Origin: Flavobacterium collinsii | Lineage (GTDB): Bacteria; Bacteroidota; Bacteroidia; Flavobacteriales; Flavobacteriaceae | Direction of reading: 5' to 3' | DNA: 64,000 bases | Assembly: GCF_902804485.1 (NCBI RefSeq) | Contig: NZ_CADCST010000053.1 | Location: 1-64,000 of the forward strand | Shown here: piece after piece, positions 36,846 to 44,950 of the stretch | Numbering within the stretch: the first letter of the stretch is position 1 | How the letters are laid out: each line of letters opens with the position of its first letter | Notes under the pieces: model-generated | The model's input: the letters and a program-made list of their open reading frames with translations, nothing else | Database searches by the model: none | Told to the model about the DNA's origin: nothing | Position numbers and translations under genes: made by a program

Positions 36846-37760
36846 TTACAAATTTTTATAATCAGGCAAAGTTGGTCTTGATTCTAAAGATCTGGTAATA
36901 ATTCCCAAAACTTCTTCTCTATCTGCTCCCTGAAGAGGCAATCTAGGTGCACGAACATATTCTGTTCCAATACCTGTTGCTACTTCTGCCAACTTAATAT
37001 TCTGTACTAAAAACGAATTGATATCCAACTCTAATAAAGGAAGGAACCATCTGTATATTTTTAAAGCTTCGTCAATTCTGCCTGCTTTGGCTAATTTGTA
37101 TATCGCAACTGTTTCTTTTGGAAAAGCACATACCAAGCCCGAAACCCAACCATCAGACCCCATTAGTAAACTTTCTAAAGCCAGTGTATCTACTCCTGAT
37201 AAAATCTTTAATCGGTCACCAAAACGATTAATCATTCTGGTTACGTTCGAAATATCTCTGGTTGATTCTTTTACAGCCTGGATGTTATCATATTTTAAAA
37301 TTTCTTCAAACATGTCCAGCGTAACTTCAATTTTATAATCTACCGGATTATTGTAAACCATTATAGGAAGTGAAGTATTTTTGGCTACTTCAGAAAAATA
37401 CGTTACTGTTTCAAAGTCCGAAGCTTTGTAACGCATTGGAGGCAACATCATCAACCCTTTTGCTCCATCTTTTTCTGCTTTGTTGGCTGCTAAAATTGCA
37501 GCACGTGTAGTTTGTTCTGCAATATTCATGATTACAGGCACCTGGTTGTTCACCATGCTAACGGTACCTTTTACCAATTCACTTCTTTCTTCTTCTAAAA
37601 GAGTGCTTGCTTCTCCAAGTGTACCGCCAAGAATTATTCCTTCAACACCTGCTTCTAATTGTGCTTGTAAGTTGACTTCAAACATTCTGAAGTCTAGTTT
37701 ATCATCTGCAGTAAATTTAGTCGTTACCGCCGGCATTACGCCTTTCCATTGAATACTCAT
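36846..37760 (-). CDS. DapA-family deaminase, probable 1-pyrroline-4-hydroxy-2-carboxylate deaminase
   Basis: A 304-aa TIM-barrel enzyme of the dihydrodipicolinate synthase family. The Schiff-base Lys is in IQAVKESTRD, Tyr in PIMVYNNPVDY, and the loop is GGTLGEASTL. In this cluster the likely reaction is loss of ammonia from pyrroline-4-hydroxy-2-carboxylate to give 2-oxoglutarate semialdehyde. A DapA role in lysine synthesis is less likely from context, as dapB is in another operon. The start is ATG 37760 (MSIQWKGVMP), the family's usual N-terminus. An in-frame TTG at 37784 lies on top of the -7 box and is rejected. Confidence 0.87.
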   Translation of the reverse strand: MSIQWKGVMPAVTTKFTADDKLDFRMFEVNLQAQLEAGVEGIILGGTLGEASTLLEEERSELVKGTVSMVNNQVPVIMNIAEQTTRAAILAANKAEKDGAKGLMMLPPMRYKASDFETVTYFSEVAKNTSLPIMVYNNPVDYKIEVTLDMFEEILKYDNIQAVKESTRDISNVTRMINRFGDRLKILSGVDTLALESLLMGSDGWVSGLVCAFPKETVAIYKLAKAGRIDEALKIYRWFLPLLELDINSFLVQNIKLAEVATGIGTEYVRAPRLPLQGADREEVLGIITRSLESRPTLPDYKNL

Positions 37761-37781
37761 AATATCGATTTTAATTAAGAC

Positions 37782-37789
37782 CAAAATTA
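37782..37789 (-). promoter_or_regulatory. -7 box TAATTTTG for the hydroxyproline cluster
   Basis: An exact TAnnTTTG on the minus strand, 21 bases before ATG 37760. It faces the AraC promoter across about 95 bases, the natural place for an operator. Confidence 0.45.
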
Positions 37790-37883
37790 TTTATATTGAA
37801 CAAAGCAGGAGGCTTAAAAATTACCTCAAAACAATATTATATTACCCTATATAAACCAATTACAGAAAAAACCAACTAATATA

Positions 37884-37916
37884 TTGCTATTTTTTTGACA
37901 AAATAAAATATATTTG
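37884..37916 (+). promoter_or_regulatory. Promoter of the AraC regulator gene
   Basis: TTG (37884-37886), 22 bases, TATATTTG (37909-37916), then the ATG at 37939. This matches the Bacteroidota consensus. Confidence 0.6.
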
Positions 37917-37938
37917 AATTAACTAACCTCGACCAACC

Positions 37939-38784
37939 ATGAAAGTTTTTCCATTTAAAATCCCTAAATCGGGAGAAGATCCTCTTATATATCAAGAGGA
38001 TAGAGAGATCGTTTTTTACGACAAACTCCATCAACACGAAGAAATTCAAATTAGCTTTATCGAAAAAGGACAGGGTGCCATTTTTGCCGGCGACACCATT
38101 TCGCACTATCGCGAGGGAGACATTCTAATGATTGGCAGCAATTTACCTCATGTTTTCAGAAGTGAGGTATATGAAAATGAATCTTCGATCATGCGTACCT
38201 TATTTTTTACGACAAACTCATTTGGAAAAGAATTCTTCACGCTTACCACTTTTAAAAACATACACCCTTTTTTAGAAAGTAGTAAAAATGGATTTATTAT
38301 TCACAATGCACCCAAAAAAATTACCAAGTCGTTTAAAAAGCTAAAAAAAGCCGACAATTACGAACGATTCATTTTGTTTCTGGAGATCATAAAGTGGCTC
38401 TCTAACAGCGACAGAGAACAACTCTCGAATCATCTCTACGACAAAAAAATTACCGATAATGAAGGCAAACGAATGCAAACCGTATTCGAACACGTTATGA
38501 CCAACTATCAAAAAAACATTAACCTGGACGAAATCGCTTCGATTGCTAATATGACGAAAAATGCTTTCTGCCGGTATTTTAAAGTCCGGACCAACAAGTC
38601 GTTTTTCCAGTTTTTAATCGAAGTGAGAATTGAACATGCCTCGAAGCTATTGGCCAACAACAGTGAGCTTTCGGTTCTCGAAATTGCCGAATTATGCGGC
38701 TTTAACAATATTTCCAATTTCAACCGAAAATTTAAAGAACTAAAGCAGTCCTCCCCGCTGCAATATCGAAAACTGAATCTATAA
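37939..38784 (+). CDS. AraC-family transcriptional regulator of the hydroxyproline cluster
   Basis: A 281-aa DNA-binding protein. The N-terminal cupin sensor domain (residues 20-90: LHQHEEIQISFIEKGQG, GDILMIGSNLPHVF) precedes a C-terminal AraC double HTH (about 180-281: INLDEIASIANMTKNAFCRY and LSVLEIAELCGFNNISNFNR). It is transcribed away from the deaminase gene, so it probably controls that operon in response to hydroxyproline or a pathway product. The ligand is an inference. Confidence 0.9.
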   Translation: MKVFPFKIPKSGEDPLIYQEDREIVFYDKLHQHEEIQISFIEKGQGAIFAGDTISHYREGDILMIGSNLPHVFRSEVYENESSIMRTLFFTTNSFGKEFFTLTTFKNIHPFLESSKNGFIIHNAPKKITKSFKKLKKADNYERFILFLEIIKWLSNSDREQLSNHLYDKKITDNEGKRMQTVFEHVMTNYQKNINLDEIASIANMTKNAFCRYFKVRTNKSFFQFLIEVRIEHASKLLANNSELSVLEIAELCGFNNISNFNRKFKELKQSSPLQYRKLNL

Positions 38785-38946
38785 GTAGTTTACTGTGGCT
38801 TAACCGCAAGGGACGCTAGGATTCTTTTCTTATTAGATTTTATATAAACGCAACGTTCGCAAAGCATTACCTTATCGCTTTGCGAACTTTGCGTTTTACT
38901 TTTAGACTTCTATAAAAAAACTTTGTGCCCCTTCCGGTTAAAAAAA

Positions 38947-39011
38947 CTACTCAATAGAAAGCCGTGTCATAACAGGATAATGATTTGAGTTTTCATTGTC
39001 TGTAAAATATA
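38947..39011 (-). pseudogene. Fossil copy A of the EEP gene 3' end
   Basis: On the minus strand this reads DNENSNHYPVMTRLSIE and a TAG stop, close to the true C-terminus DFENSDHYPIMTRLSIE. Several differences from the gene are synonymous. Further out, TATATTTTACAGACA resembles codons for YIFTD in the gene, joined out of frame, as if by an internal deletion. Confidence 0.8.
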
Positions 39012-39179
39012 AACCGCAAGGAACGCAAGGATGGTTTTCTTGTTAGATTCTATTATAAACGCAAAGTTCGCAAAGCTTTACTCTATAGCTTTACGAACTT
39101 TGCGTTTTACTTGTAACTTAAAATAAAAAAACTTTGCGCCTCTTGCGTAAACCTTAGCGTACCTCGCGGTTAAAAAAAA

Positions 39180-39233
39180 CTATTCAATTGAAAGCCTCGT
39201 CATAATAGGATAATGATTTGAGTTTTCATTGTC
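39180..39233 (-). pseudogene. Fossil copy B of the EEP gene 3' end
   Basis: Reads DNENSNHYPIMTRLSIE and TAG on the minus strand. The last 38 bases are identical to the real gene, while the rest matches fossil A, so the copy is a mosaic of the two. Confidence 0.85.
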
Positions 39234-39410
39234 GTAAAATATAAACCGCAAGGAACGCAAGGATGGTTTTCTTGTTAGATTCTATATAAACGCAAAGTTC
39301 GCAAAGCTTTACTCTATAGCTTTACGAACTTTGCGTTTTACTTGTAACTTAAAATAAAAAAACTTTGCGCCCCTTGCGTAAACCTTAGCGTACCTTGCGG
39401 TTAAAAAAAA

Positions 39411-40457
39411 CTATTCAATTGAAAGCCTCGTCATAATAGGATAATGATCTGAATTTTCGAAGTCAGAAAAACTTTCAAATTGTTTCACTTTCATTTTACT
39501 GTCTGTAAAAATATAGTCAATTCGTGCCGGGTAATAACGGAACTTATAGGTTGCTCCAAACCCTTCTCCTGCTTCTTCAAAGGCATCTTTCAACTTTCCT
39601 TTGATACTTCGGTACACATACGAAAACGGACTATTGTTCATGTCTCCACAAATAATAATCGGGTTCTTGCACTGTTTGATATTTTCTTTAAAAATCTCGG
39701 CCTGCTCCTGCTGCTGTCTGAATCCTTTACTAATTCGGGTATAAATTAACTGTGATTTTTCCTGATTGACATGATCAATATTATTTGAAATATCACTCAC
39801 ATCCGGTGAAATTTTTATGGATTGCAGGTGCATGTTGTACACACGAATAACATCTTTTCCTCTTTTAATATCCGCATAAATAACGTTATTGTCTGAGTTT
39901 GGAAAGACAATATTCCCTTCAAATATGATTGGAAATTTTGAAAAAATCGCCTGACCGGTTTTGATTTTATTCCCGTCAATAAAAATATAACGGTGCGGAT
40001 AAACTTTTAAATCCAAATGGGCTGAATTGGAATATTCCTGAATGCAGAGAATATCCGGATCTTTTTCGTCAATAAAAGCTTTAATATTGGAAGGAATATC
40101 ATCGCGATCGAGCCATTTAAAAACGTTAAAAAGGCGCACATTATAACTCATTACCGAAAAGTCTCTTTCGTCCTGAACATATTCTTTTGCTGAGAATTTA
40201 TAAAATTTGCTGATAAAGGTAATTCCGGTTAACAGTACCAAACCGGACAAAATAAGGCGTTTTTTAAACTGAATCGCCCAGTAAACGAAGAACAAACCAT
40301 TCAGAACGAAAAAAGCCGGCATAAAGAGCGTTAGAACCGACAAAAGCGGAAAACTCTTTGGTGCCAGGAAAGGTAAAATATAAATACTAAACGTCAGTAC
40401 AGTTAGCACTATATTCAAAAAGAACATTATTTTATTAAACCATGAAAGGTTTTTCAT
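39411..40457 (-). CDS. Membrane-anchored endonuclease/exonuclease/phosphatase (EEP) protein
   Basis: A 348-aa protein. Three hydrophobic helices (about residues 10-30, 38-62, 67-87) anchor an EEP catalytic domain with MSYNVRLFN, DILCIQEYS, GDMNNSPFSY and the C-terminal active-site SDHYPI. The family includes nucleases and phosphodiesterases; which substrate this one cleaves is not clear. It is the last gene of the mutL-rhomboid-rhomboid-EEP run and starts 18 bases after the rhomboid stop. Its 3' end is duplicated in the adjacent repeats. Confidence 0.85.
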   Translation of the reverse strand: MKNLSWFNKIMFFLNIVLTVLTFSIYILPFLAPKSFPLLSVLTLFMPAFFVLNGLFFVYWAIQFKKRLILSGLVLLTGITFISKFYKFSAKEYVQDERDFSVMSYNVRLFNVFKWLDRDDIPSNIKAFIDEKDPDILCIQEYSNSAHLDLKVYPHRYIFIDGNKIKTGQAIFSKFPIIFEGNIVFPNSDNNVIYADIKRGKDVIRVYNMHLQSIKISPDVSDISNNIDHVNQEKSQLIYTRISKGFRQQQEQAEIFKENIKQCKNPIIICGDMNNSPFSYVYRSIKGKLKDAFEEAGEGFGATYKFRYYPARIDYIFTDSKMKVKQFESFSDFENSDHYPIMTRLSIE

Positions 40458-40475
40458 ATTGTGGCCCTAAAACGA

Positions 40476-41339
40476 TTATTTTCCAGCTTTAAATAAAAAC
40501 TCTTTTTCTTCTTTGGTCAGACAATCATAACCGGACTGGCTAATTTTATCTAAAATTTCATCAATCTGTTGTTGCGTTTTGTCTTTCGTAACAATTCTTG
40601 ACGTCACTTTTTCTGTAGGTTTTTTGTAATTTTTATGAACTTTGGTGAAAGGGGTCGATGGGGATTTTCTAAAAAGATTGCTAAAGAAATCTAGGGTTCT
40701 GGAAACAATTTTACTAAGATCTGTACCGTTTTGCAACAGCTTCATAAAAAGAAATCCGAAGAACGCTCCTGCCAGATGCGAGATATGCCCACCAGTATTG
40801 TCTAAACGAAACTGCATTAAGTCTAAAATCAGAATAACAGCGGTAATGTGCCAAAGCTTAACATTTCCGATAAGCAGCAAACGTACATTCATTAAAGGCT
40901 GATAAGTGGTAACTCCAACCAAAATGGCCATAATTGCAGCCGATGCTCCTACAATAGGTGCCGAAATATTTAAAAAATAAAAACTCAATGCAAAAACAAT
41001 TCCAGAGAAAATGGCTCCTAAAACATACAATCCGAGATATTGTTTCTGAGTAAAAAAAGTCAGGAACAAATTACTCGCAAAATTTAAAACCATCATATTA
41101 AACAAGAGATGGAGAAAACCATAATGAAAGAAAGCATACGTTAGAAACGTCCAGGGTTTAAACATAAAAACCGCAGGATCTGACGACAATGCCAACCAGT
41201 TTGGAAATACAAACTGAGCATTAGAAAAATTATAAAAAAACACCAACGAAATCAGAAAACAGCCAATGTTCCAATAAATAACACGCATGGCTATCCCGCC
41301 TAATCTGTATTGTAGTTTTAAATCGTCCAGAATATTCAT
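40476..41339 (-). CDS. Rhomboid-family intramembrane serine protease (second of two)
   Basis: A 287-aa inner-membrane protease with about six helices between residues 20 and 200. The nucleophile Ser is in IVGASAAIMAI and the catalytic His in GGHISHLAGAFFG. A basic cytoplasmic tail (TPFTKVHKNYKKPTEK...) ends in a short helical segment (IDEILDKISQSGYDCLTKEEKEFL) similar to a C-terminal motif in other Bacteroidota rhomboids. Substrates are unknown. It lies 43 bases downstream of another rhomboid gene. Confidence 0.9.
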   Translation of the reverse strand: MNILDDLKLQYRLGGIAMRVIYWNIGCFLISLVFFYNFSNAQFVFPNWLALSSDPAVFMFKPWTFLTYAFFHYGFLHLLFNMMVLNFASNLFLTFFTQKQYLGLYVLGAIFSGIVFALSFYFLNISAPIVGASAAIMAILVGVTTYQPLMNVRLLLIGNVKLWHITAVILILDLMQFRLDNTGGHISHLAGAFFGFLFMKLLQNGTDLSKIVSRTLDFFSNLFRKSPSTPFTKVHKNYKKPTEKVTSRIVTKDKTQQQIDEILDKISQSGYDCLTKEEKEFLFKAGK

Positions 41340-41382
41340 AAAAGCTTTCTTTAGTTTCTATTTGCAATATTAAAGTTAAAAA

Positions 41383-42132
41383 TTAATTCCAACGATTTTT
41401 ATTAAACTGATTTTTTTTCCAGTACCACATGATCAAAAATCCAAAGAGCGCTCCCCCGATATGAGCATAATGAGCCACACCGGATTCGATTCCTAAAAAT
41501 GAGCTTCCGAAGATACCAAAGAAGCCATCAAAGAGAAGCATATAAACCGGAACAAAATATTTCGCTTTAATTGGAATTGGAATAAACATAATCCCCAATT
41601 CGGCATTAGGAAACATAAAGGTAAAGGCAATTAAAAGTCCGTATACTGCACCAGAAGCACCAACTACCGTTCCTAAATAAGCTTCTGTAAGATGCTTAAA
41701 TTCCGAAACCGACAATATCTGCTGCCATCTCGTATCTATTTTTCCTTCATTTAGCAAGGCCAGTATGTCGGCCTTATTAAAACCATTGGCCAATAAAATA
41801 TTCAATCCATCCTGATAAAAATAATAATTGACTGCAAAATTTACCAGGGCTGCTCCCAATCCGCAGGAGATATAGAAAAATAAAAATTTCTTTCCACCCC
41901 AAAAATGCTCCAACGTAGATCCGAAAGAATACAGTGCGAACATATTAAATGCAATATGAGCAAATCCACCGTGCATAAACATATGCGTGAGCGGCTGCCA
42001 AAATTTAAATCCCGGATTTTCAGGAAAGAAAAGTGCTAAATACTCGTAAGAAACCGGCACTAACTGTGAACCAATAAAGAAAATAATATTGATTATCAAC
42101 AATTGTTTTACTACGGGAGTTATTTTCATCAT
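41383..42132 (-). CDS. Rhomboid-family intramembrane serine protease (first of two)
   Basis: A 249-aa membrane protease. HMFMHGGFAHIAFNMFALYSFG near residue 50 carries the conserved His and Asn of the L1 loop/TM2. The nucleophile is in VVGASGAVYGLL and the catalytic His in VAHYAHIGGALFGF. The start overlaps the mutL stop by 4 bases (ATGA), so translation is coupled. It is shorter than its neighbour and lacks the basic tail. Confidence 0.9.
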   Translation of the reverse strand: MMKITPVVKQLLIINIIFFIGSQLVPVSYEYLALFFPENPGFKFWQPLTHMFMHGGFAHIAFNMFALYSFGSTLEHFWGGKKFLFFYISCGLGAALVNFAVNYYFYQDGLNILLANGFNKADILALLNEGKIDTRWQQILSVSEFKHLTEAYLGTVVGASGAVYGLLIAFTFMFPNAELGIMFIPIPIKAKYFVPVYMLLFDGFFGIFGSSFLGIESGVAHYAHIGGALFGFLIMWYWKKNQFNKNRWN

Positions 42133-44075
42133 AAGGCAAACTTTTTATCAATATCTTCCACACGCATGGTGATGAAAGTAGGTTTTTGAAAAGGTGAAAT
42201 GTTTGGATCTTTACAGGCAAATAATCCGTTTACCAGATTATCCTGTTCTTTTTCGGTTAAATACGATCCGGTTTTAACCGCTAAACTTTTAGCCATTGAC
42301 TTCGCAATGGTATCATTCTGACTGTAACTGTTGGCCGGAATTCCGTCCTGTAAATCACTCAGCAATTGTTCGATAACAAGTGAAACTTCACTTTCGGTAA
42401 TATTTACCGGAATACCCGAAATCACAATATGATCGGTCTGGGCATTTTCAAAAACAAAACCAGTTGTTTCCAGAGAAGGTTTTAGTTCTTCGATCAGTTT
42501 CATTTCGGCCGCGGAATAAAATAAATCCAACGGAAACAACAGCTGCTGGCTCGAAGCCTGATTGACGGTCATATTCAGTAAAAACTGCTCGTATAAAATA
42601 CGCTGATGTGCTCTTTGCTGATCGACAATCACCATTCCGGATTTGATTGGCGAAACAATATATTTTTTATGAATCTGATATGTTCCCTGACTGGCCTGTT
42701 CAATTTCATTATCGTTAAACAGTGATGAGGTCACTTCTTCATTTTCGAATGTAAACGGAGAACTCTCAATACTCTCAGTTTCTAAACCTACGTACAAACT
42801 TTCCCAACTTGCTGTAGGTTCTACTCTTTTAGAATAACCGGAATAAGAACCTCCTCCTGAGCTAAAGCCAGAACCTGATCCAGATCCAGAACCAGAACCT
42901 GATCCGGATATAGAACTAAAACCAGAGCCTGATCCCGATTTCGAATAATGCTGATTGGTCTTATCATCCGTAAAGGGATTAAAAGTACCATCTACCTGAA
43001 TCGTTGGCGTTTCGGCTTCTAAATCTTTATAATGGTAAGGGGTATCTAAATTGGCATCGCGGTCAAAATCTAAAACCGGCGCCACATTAAACTGCCCTAA
43101 ACTGTGTTTTATGGAAGCTCTTAAAATAGCATATAAGGCTTGCTCATCATCAAACTTAATTTCTGTTTTAGTTGGATGAATATTGATATCAATGGTATTT
43201 GGAGGAACTTGCAAATACAGGAAATAACTTGGCTGCGAACCGTCTTTCAAAAGTCCGTCATAGGCCGCCATTACAGCATGGTGCAGATAACCGCTTTTAA
43301 TGAAACGATCGTTTACAAAGAAGAATTGTTCTCCTCTGTTTTTCTTCGCAAACTCAGGTTTACAAACAAATCCCTGAACGTTGATTATTTCTGTATCCTC
43401 ACTAACCGGAACTAATTTTTCGTTGGTTTTACCGGACATGATTCCGACAATACGCTGACGATAACCTGCTGCAGGCAAATTATACATTTCACTTCCATTG
43501 TGATAAAAACTAAAATGAATATTGGGGTGCGCCAAAGCCACACGCTGAAACTCATCCATCACATGACGAAATTCAACGGTATCCGACTTTAAGAAATTAC
43601 GACGGGCAGGAATATTAAAAAATAAATTTTTAACGGCAAATGATGTTCCTTTTGGCAGAACCGCCACTTCCTGAGACACAAATTTACTTCCTTCGATTAC
43701 AATATGTGTTCCCAGCTCATCCTGTTCCTGCTTGGTTTTCATTTCCATGTGCGCAATCGCAGCGATAGAAGCCAGTGCTTCTCCACGGAAACCTTTCGTT
43801 CCAAGCGAAAACAAATCTTCGGCCTGGCGAATTTTTGAAGTAGCATGACGTGCAAAACACAAACGTGCGTCTGTAACTGTCATTCCAACTCCGTTATCAA
43901 TCACCTGAACTAACGATTTTCCGGCATCTTTAATGATCAATTTAATGTCAGTTGCCTTCGCATCAACAGCATTTTCTAACAGCTCTTTTACAACCGAAGC
44001 AGGTCTTTGAACCACCTCTCCGGCAGCAATTTGATTCGCAACGTGATCAGGAAGTAATTGAATGATACTCGACAT
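42129..44075 (-). CDS. mutL: DNA mismatch repair protein MutL
   Basis: A 648-aa mismatch-repair ATPase that links MutS to downstream steps. The N-terminal GHKL ATPase has ELLENAVDAKAT, DNGVGM and GTKGFRGEALASI. Residues about 385-415 are a Gly/Ser-rich linker (SGSGSGSGS). In the C-terminal domain the metal-binding endonuclease motif DQHAxxERxxYE appears as DQQRAHQRILYE (485-496), and the CPHGRP-type motif as SPFQKP (627-632). The nicking site therefore looks degenerate. The gene heads the run with the rhomboids; a -7 box candidate lies at 44181-44188. Confidence 0.95.
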   Translation of the reverse strand: MSSIIQLLPDHVANQIAAGEVVQRPASVVKELLENAVDAKATDIKLIIKDAGKSLVQVIDNGVGMTVTDARLCFARHATSKIRQAEDLFSLGTKGFRGEALASIAAIAHMEMKTKQEQDELGTHIVIEGSKFVSQEVAVLPKGTSFAVKNLFFNIPARRNFLKSDTVEFRHVMDEFQRVALAHPNIHFSFYHNGSEMYNLPAAGYRQRIVGIMSGKTNEKLVPVSEDTEIINVQGFVCKPEFAKKNRGEQFFFVNDRFIKSGYLHHAVMAAYDGLLKDGSQPSYFLYLQVPPNTIDINIHPTKTEIKFDDEQALYAILRASIKHSLGQFNVAPVLDFDRDANLDTPYHYKDLEAETPTIQVDGTFNPFTDDKTNQHYSKSGSGSGFSSISGSGSGSGSGSGSGFSSGGGSYSGYSKRVEPTASWESLYVGLETESIESSPFTFENEEVTSSLFNDNEIEQASQGTYQIHKKYIVSPIKSGMVIVDQQRAHQRILYEQFLLNMTVNQASSQQLLFPLDLFYSAAEMKLIEELKPSLETTGFVFENAQTDHIVISGIPVNITESEVSLVIEQLLSDLQDGIPANSYSQNDTIAKSMAKSLAVKTGSYLTEKEQDNLVNGLFACKDPNISPFQKPTFITMRVEDIDKKFAL

Positions 44076-44180
44076 TAAAAAATTGGGGTTAAAGGTTGTC
44101 CTTTGATTTAATTGAAATTAATCCGTAAAATCTCGGGGTAATATTATTAATTTTCTCCTGGTTTTTTAAACCAAGGTGTA

Positions 44181-44188
44181 CAAATTTA
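44181..44188 (-). promoter_or_regulatory. -7 box TAAATTTG upstream of mutL
   Basis: An exact TAnnTTTG on the minus strand, about 105 bases before the mutL start, so the leader would be long. No clear -33 TTG. Confidence 0.3.
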
Positions 44189-44236
44189 ATGAATTTCTGT
44201 TGGGTTTCAGAATAACAGCTATCATAAAAAAAACAA

Positions 44237-44270
44237 AAAACCTATACTATTTTTACACAGTATAGGTTTT
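44237..44270 (-). terminator. Terminator after ribH
   Basis: A 12-bp stem AAAACCTATACT (minus strand) closes a 10-nt loop and is followed by T-runs. Confidence 0.85.
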
Positions 44271-44293
44271 AGTATCTTTAAAACAATTGTGTT

Positions 44294-44866
44294 TTATTCT
44301 TTCTCAATTTTAATTGGTGTTTCTTCGATCTGAATTGCTCCTGAAGACAACAAAGGCTGATGAAACGGATGTGACAGAGAAGCCTGTTGACGGATATACG
44401 CCATTTTGATTGCTGCAATGGCAGCCTCAGTTCCTTTGTTTCCGTGAATTCCTCCACTTCTGTCAAGTGATTGTTGCATGTTATTGTCTGTTAAAACACA
44501 AAAAATAACCGGAATATCAGTCTGAACATTCAGGTCTTTTATTCCCTGAGTCACTCCTTCGCAAACAAAATCAAAGTGTTTTGTTTCGCCCTGAATTACA
44601 CATCCAATCACAATTACCGCATCTACATTTTGCGTTTGCAGCATTTTTTTTGCACCATAAATCAGTTCAAAACTCCCTGGAACATTCCAACGAATAATTT
44701 GCTGAGCCGGAACATCACAATCTGTTAAGGCATCAAAAGCACCATTGTAAAGTCCTTCTGTAACCGTTTCATTCCATTCAGAAACAACAATCCCAAATCG
44801 AAAATCTTTCGCATTTGGGATTGTGTTTTTATCGTATTCTGATAGATTTTTATTTTGAGTAGCCAT
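44294..44866 (-). CDS. ribH: 6,7-dimethyl-8-ribityllumazine synthase
   Basis: A 190-aa enzyme of riboflavin synthesis that joins the ribityl-pyrimidine with dihydroxybutanone phosphate. Recognisable are FGIVVSEWNETVTEGLYNGA, the WNVPGSFELIYGAKK block, VIGCVIQGETKHFDFVCEG (catalytic His) and VIFCVLTDNNMQQSLDRSGG. It has about 30 more C-terminal residues than typical enzymes (SHPFHQPLLSSGAIQIEE). It follows the TPR gene after an 84-base gap made of AGATTTTAGA repeats. Confidence 0.95.
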   Translation of the reverse strand: MATQNKNLSEYDKNTIPNAKDFRFGIVVSEWNETVTEGLYNGAFDALTDCDVPAQQIIRWNVPGSFELIYGAKKMLQTQNVDAVIVIGCVIQGETKHFDFVCEGVTQGIKDLNVQTDIPVIFCVLTDNNMQQSLDRSGGIHGNKGTEAAIAAIKMAYIRQQASLSHPFHQPLLSSGAIQIEETPIKIEKE

Positions 44867-44872
44867 CTGTAT

Positions 44873-44943
44873 ATTTTAGATTTTAGATATTAGATTTCAG
44901 ATTGCTAAAATACGAATCTAAAATCTAAAATCGGAAATCTACA
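44873..44943. repeat. AGATTTTAGA inverted repeat between TPR gene and ribH
   Basis: TTTTAGATTTTAGA words at the left are inverted as TCTAAAATCTAAAA at the right. The same word occurs near 53463. It can fold into an AT-rich hairpin. Confidence 0.7.
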
Positions 44944-44950
44944 ATTAAAT

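Larger units (their letters stand above)
38801..39410. repeat. Tandem fold-back repeats carrying fossil gene tails
   Basis: Three copies of a fold-back repeat (38801-38940, 39010-39172, 39242-39402) have outer arms AACCGCAAGG.../...CCTTGCGGTT and inner arms CGCAAAGTTCGCAAAGC/GCTTTACGAACTTTGCG. Between them lie two copies of the last codons of the endonuclease/exonuclease/phosphatase gene (tails at 38947 and 39180; the true 3' end starts at 39411). The period is 233 and then 231 bases. The array lies between convergent genes. Confidence 0.95.

Noticed and set aside
36846..37760. Possible dapA of lysine synthesis
   Set aside because: Same fold family, but it lies with three hydroxyproline enzymes and a regulator, and dapB is in another operon. 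Deaminase is the better call.
38801..39410. Possible CRISPR-like array
   Set aside because: Units are about 232 bases, contain gene-tail copies and large palindromes, and there are no short spaced repeats or cas genes.
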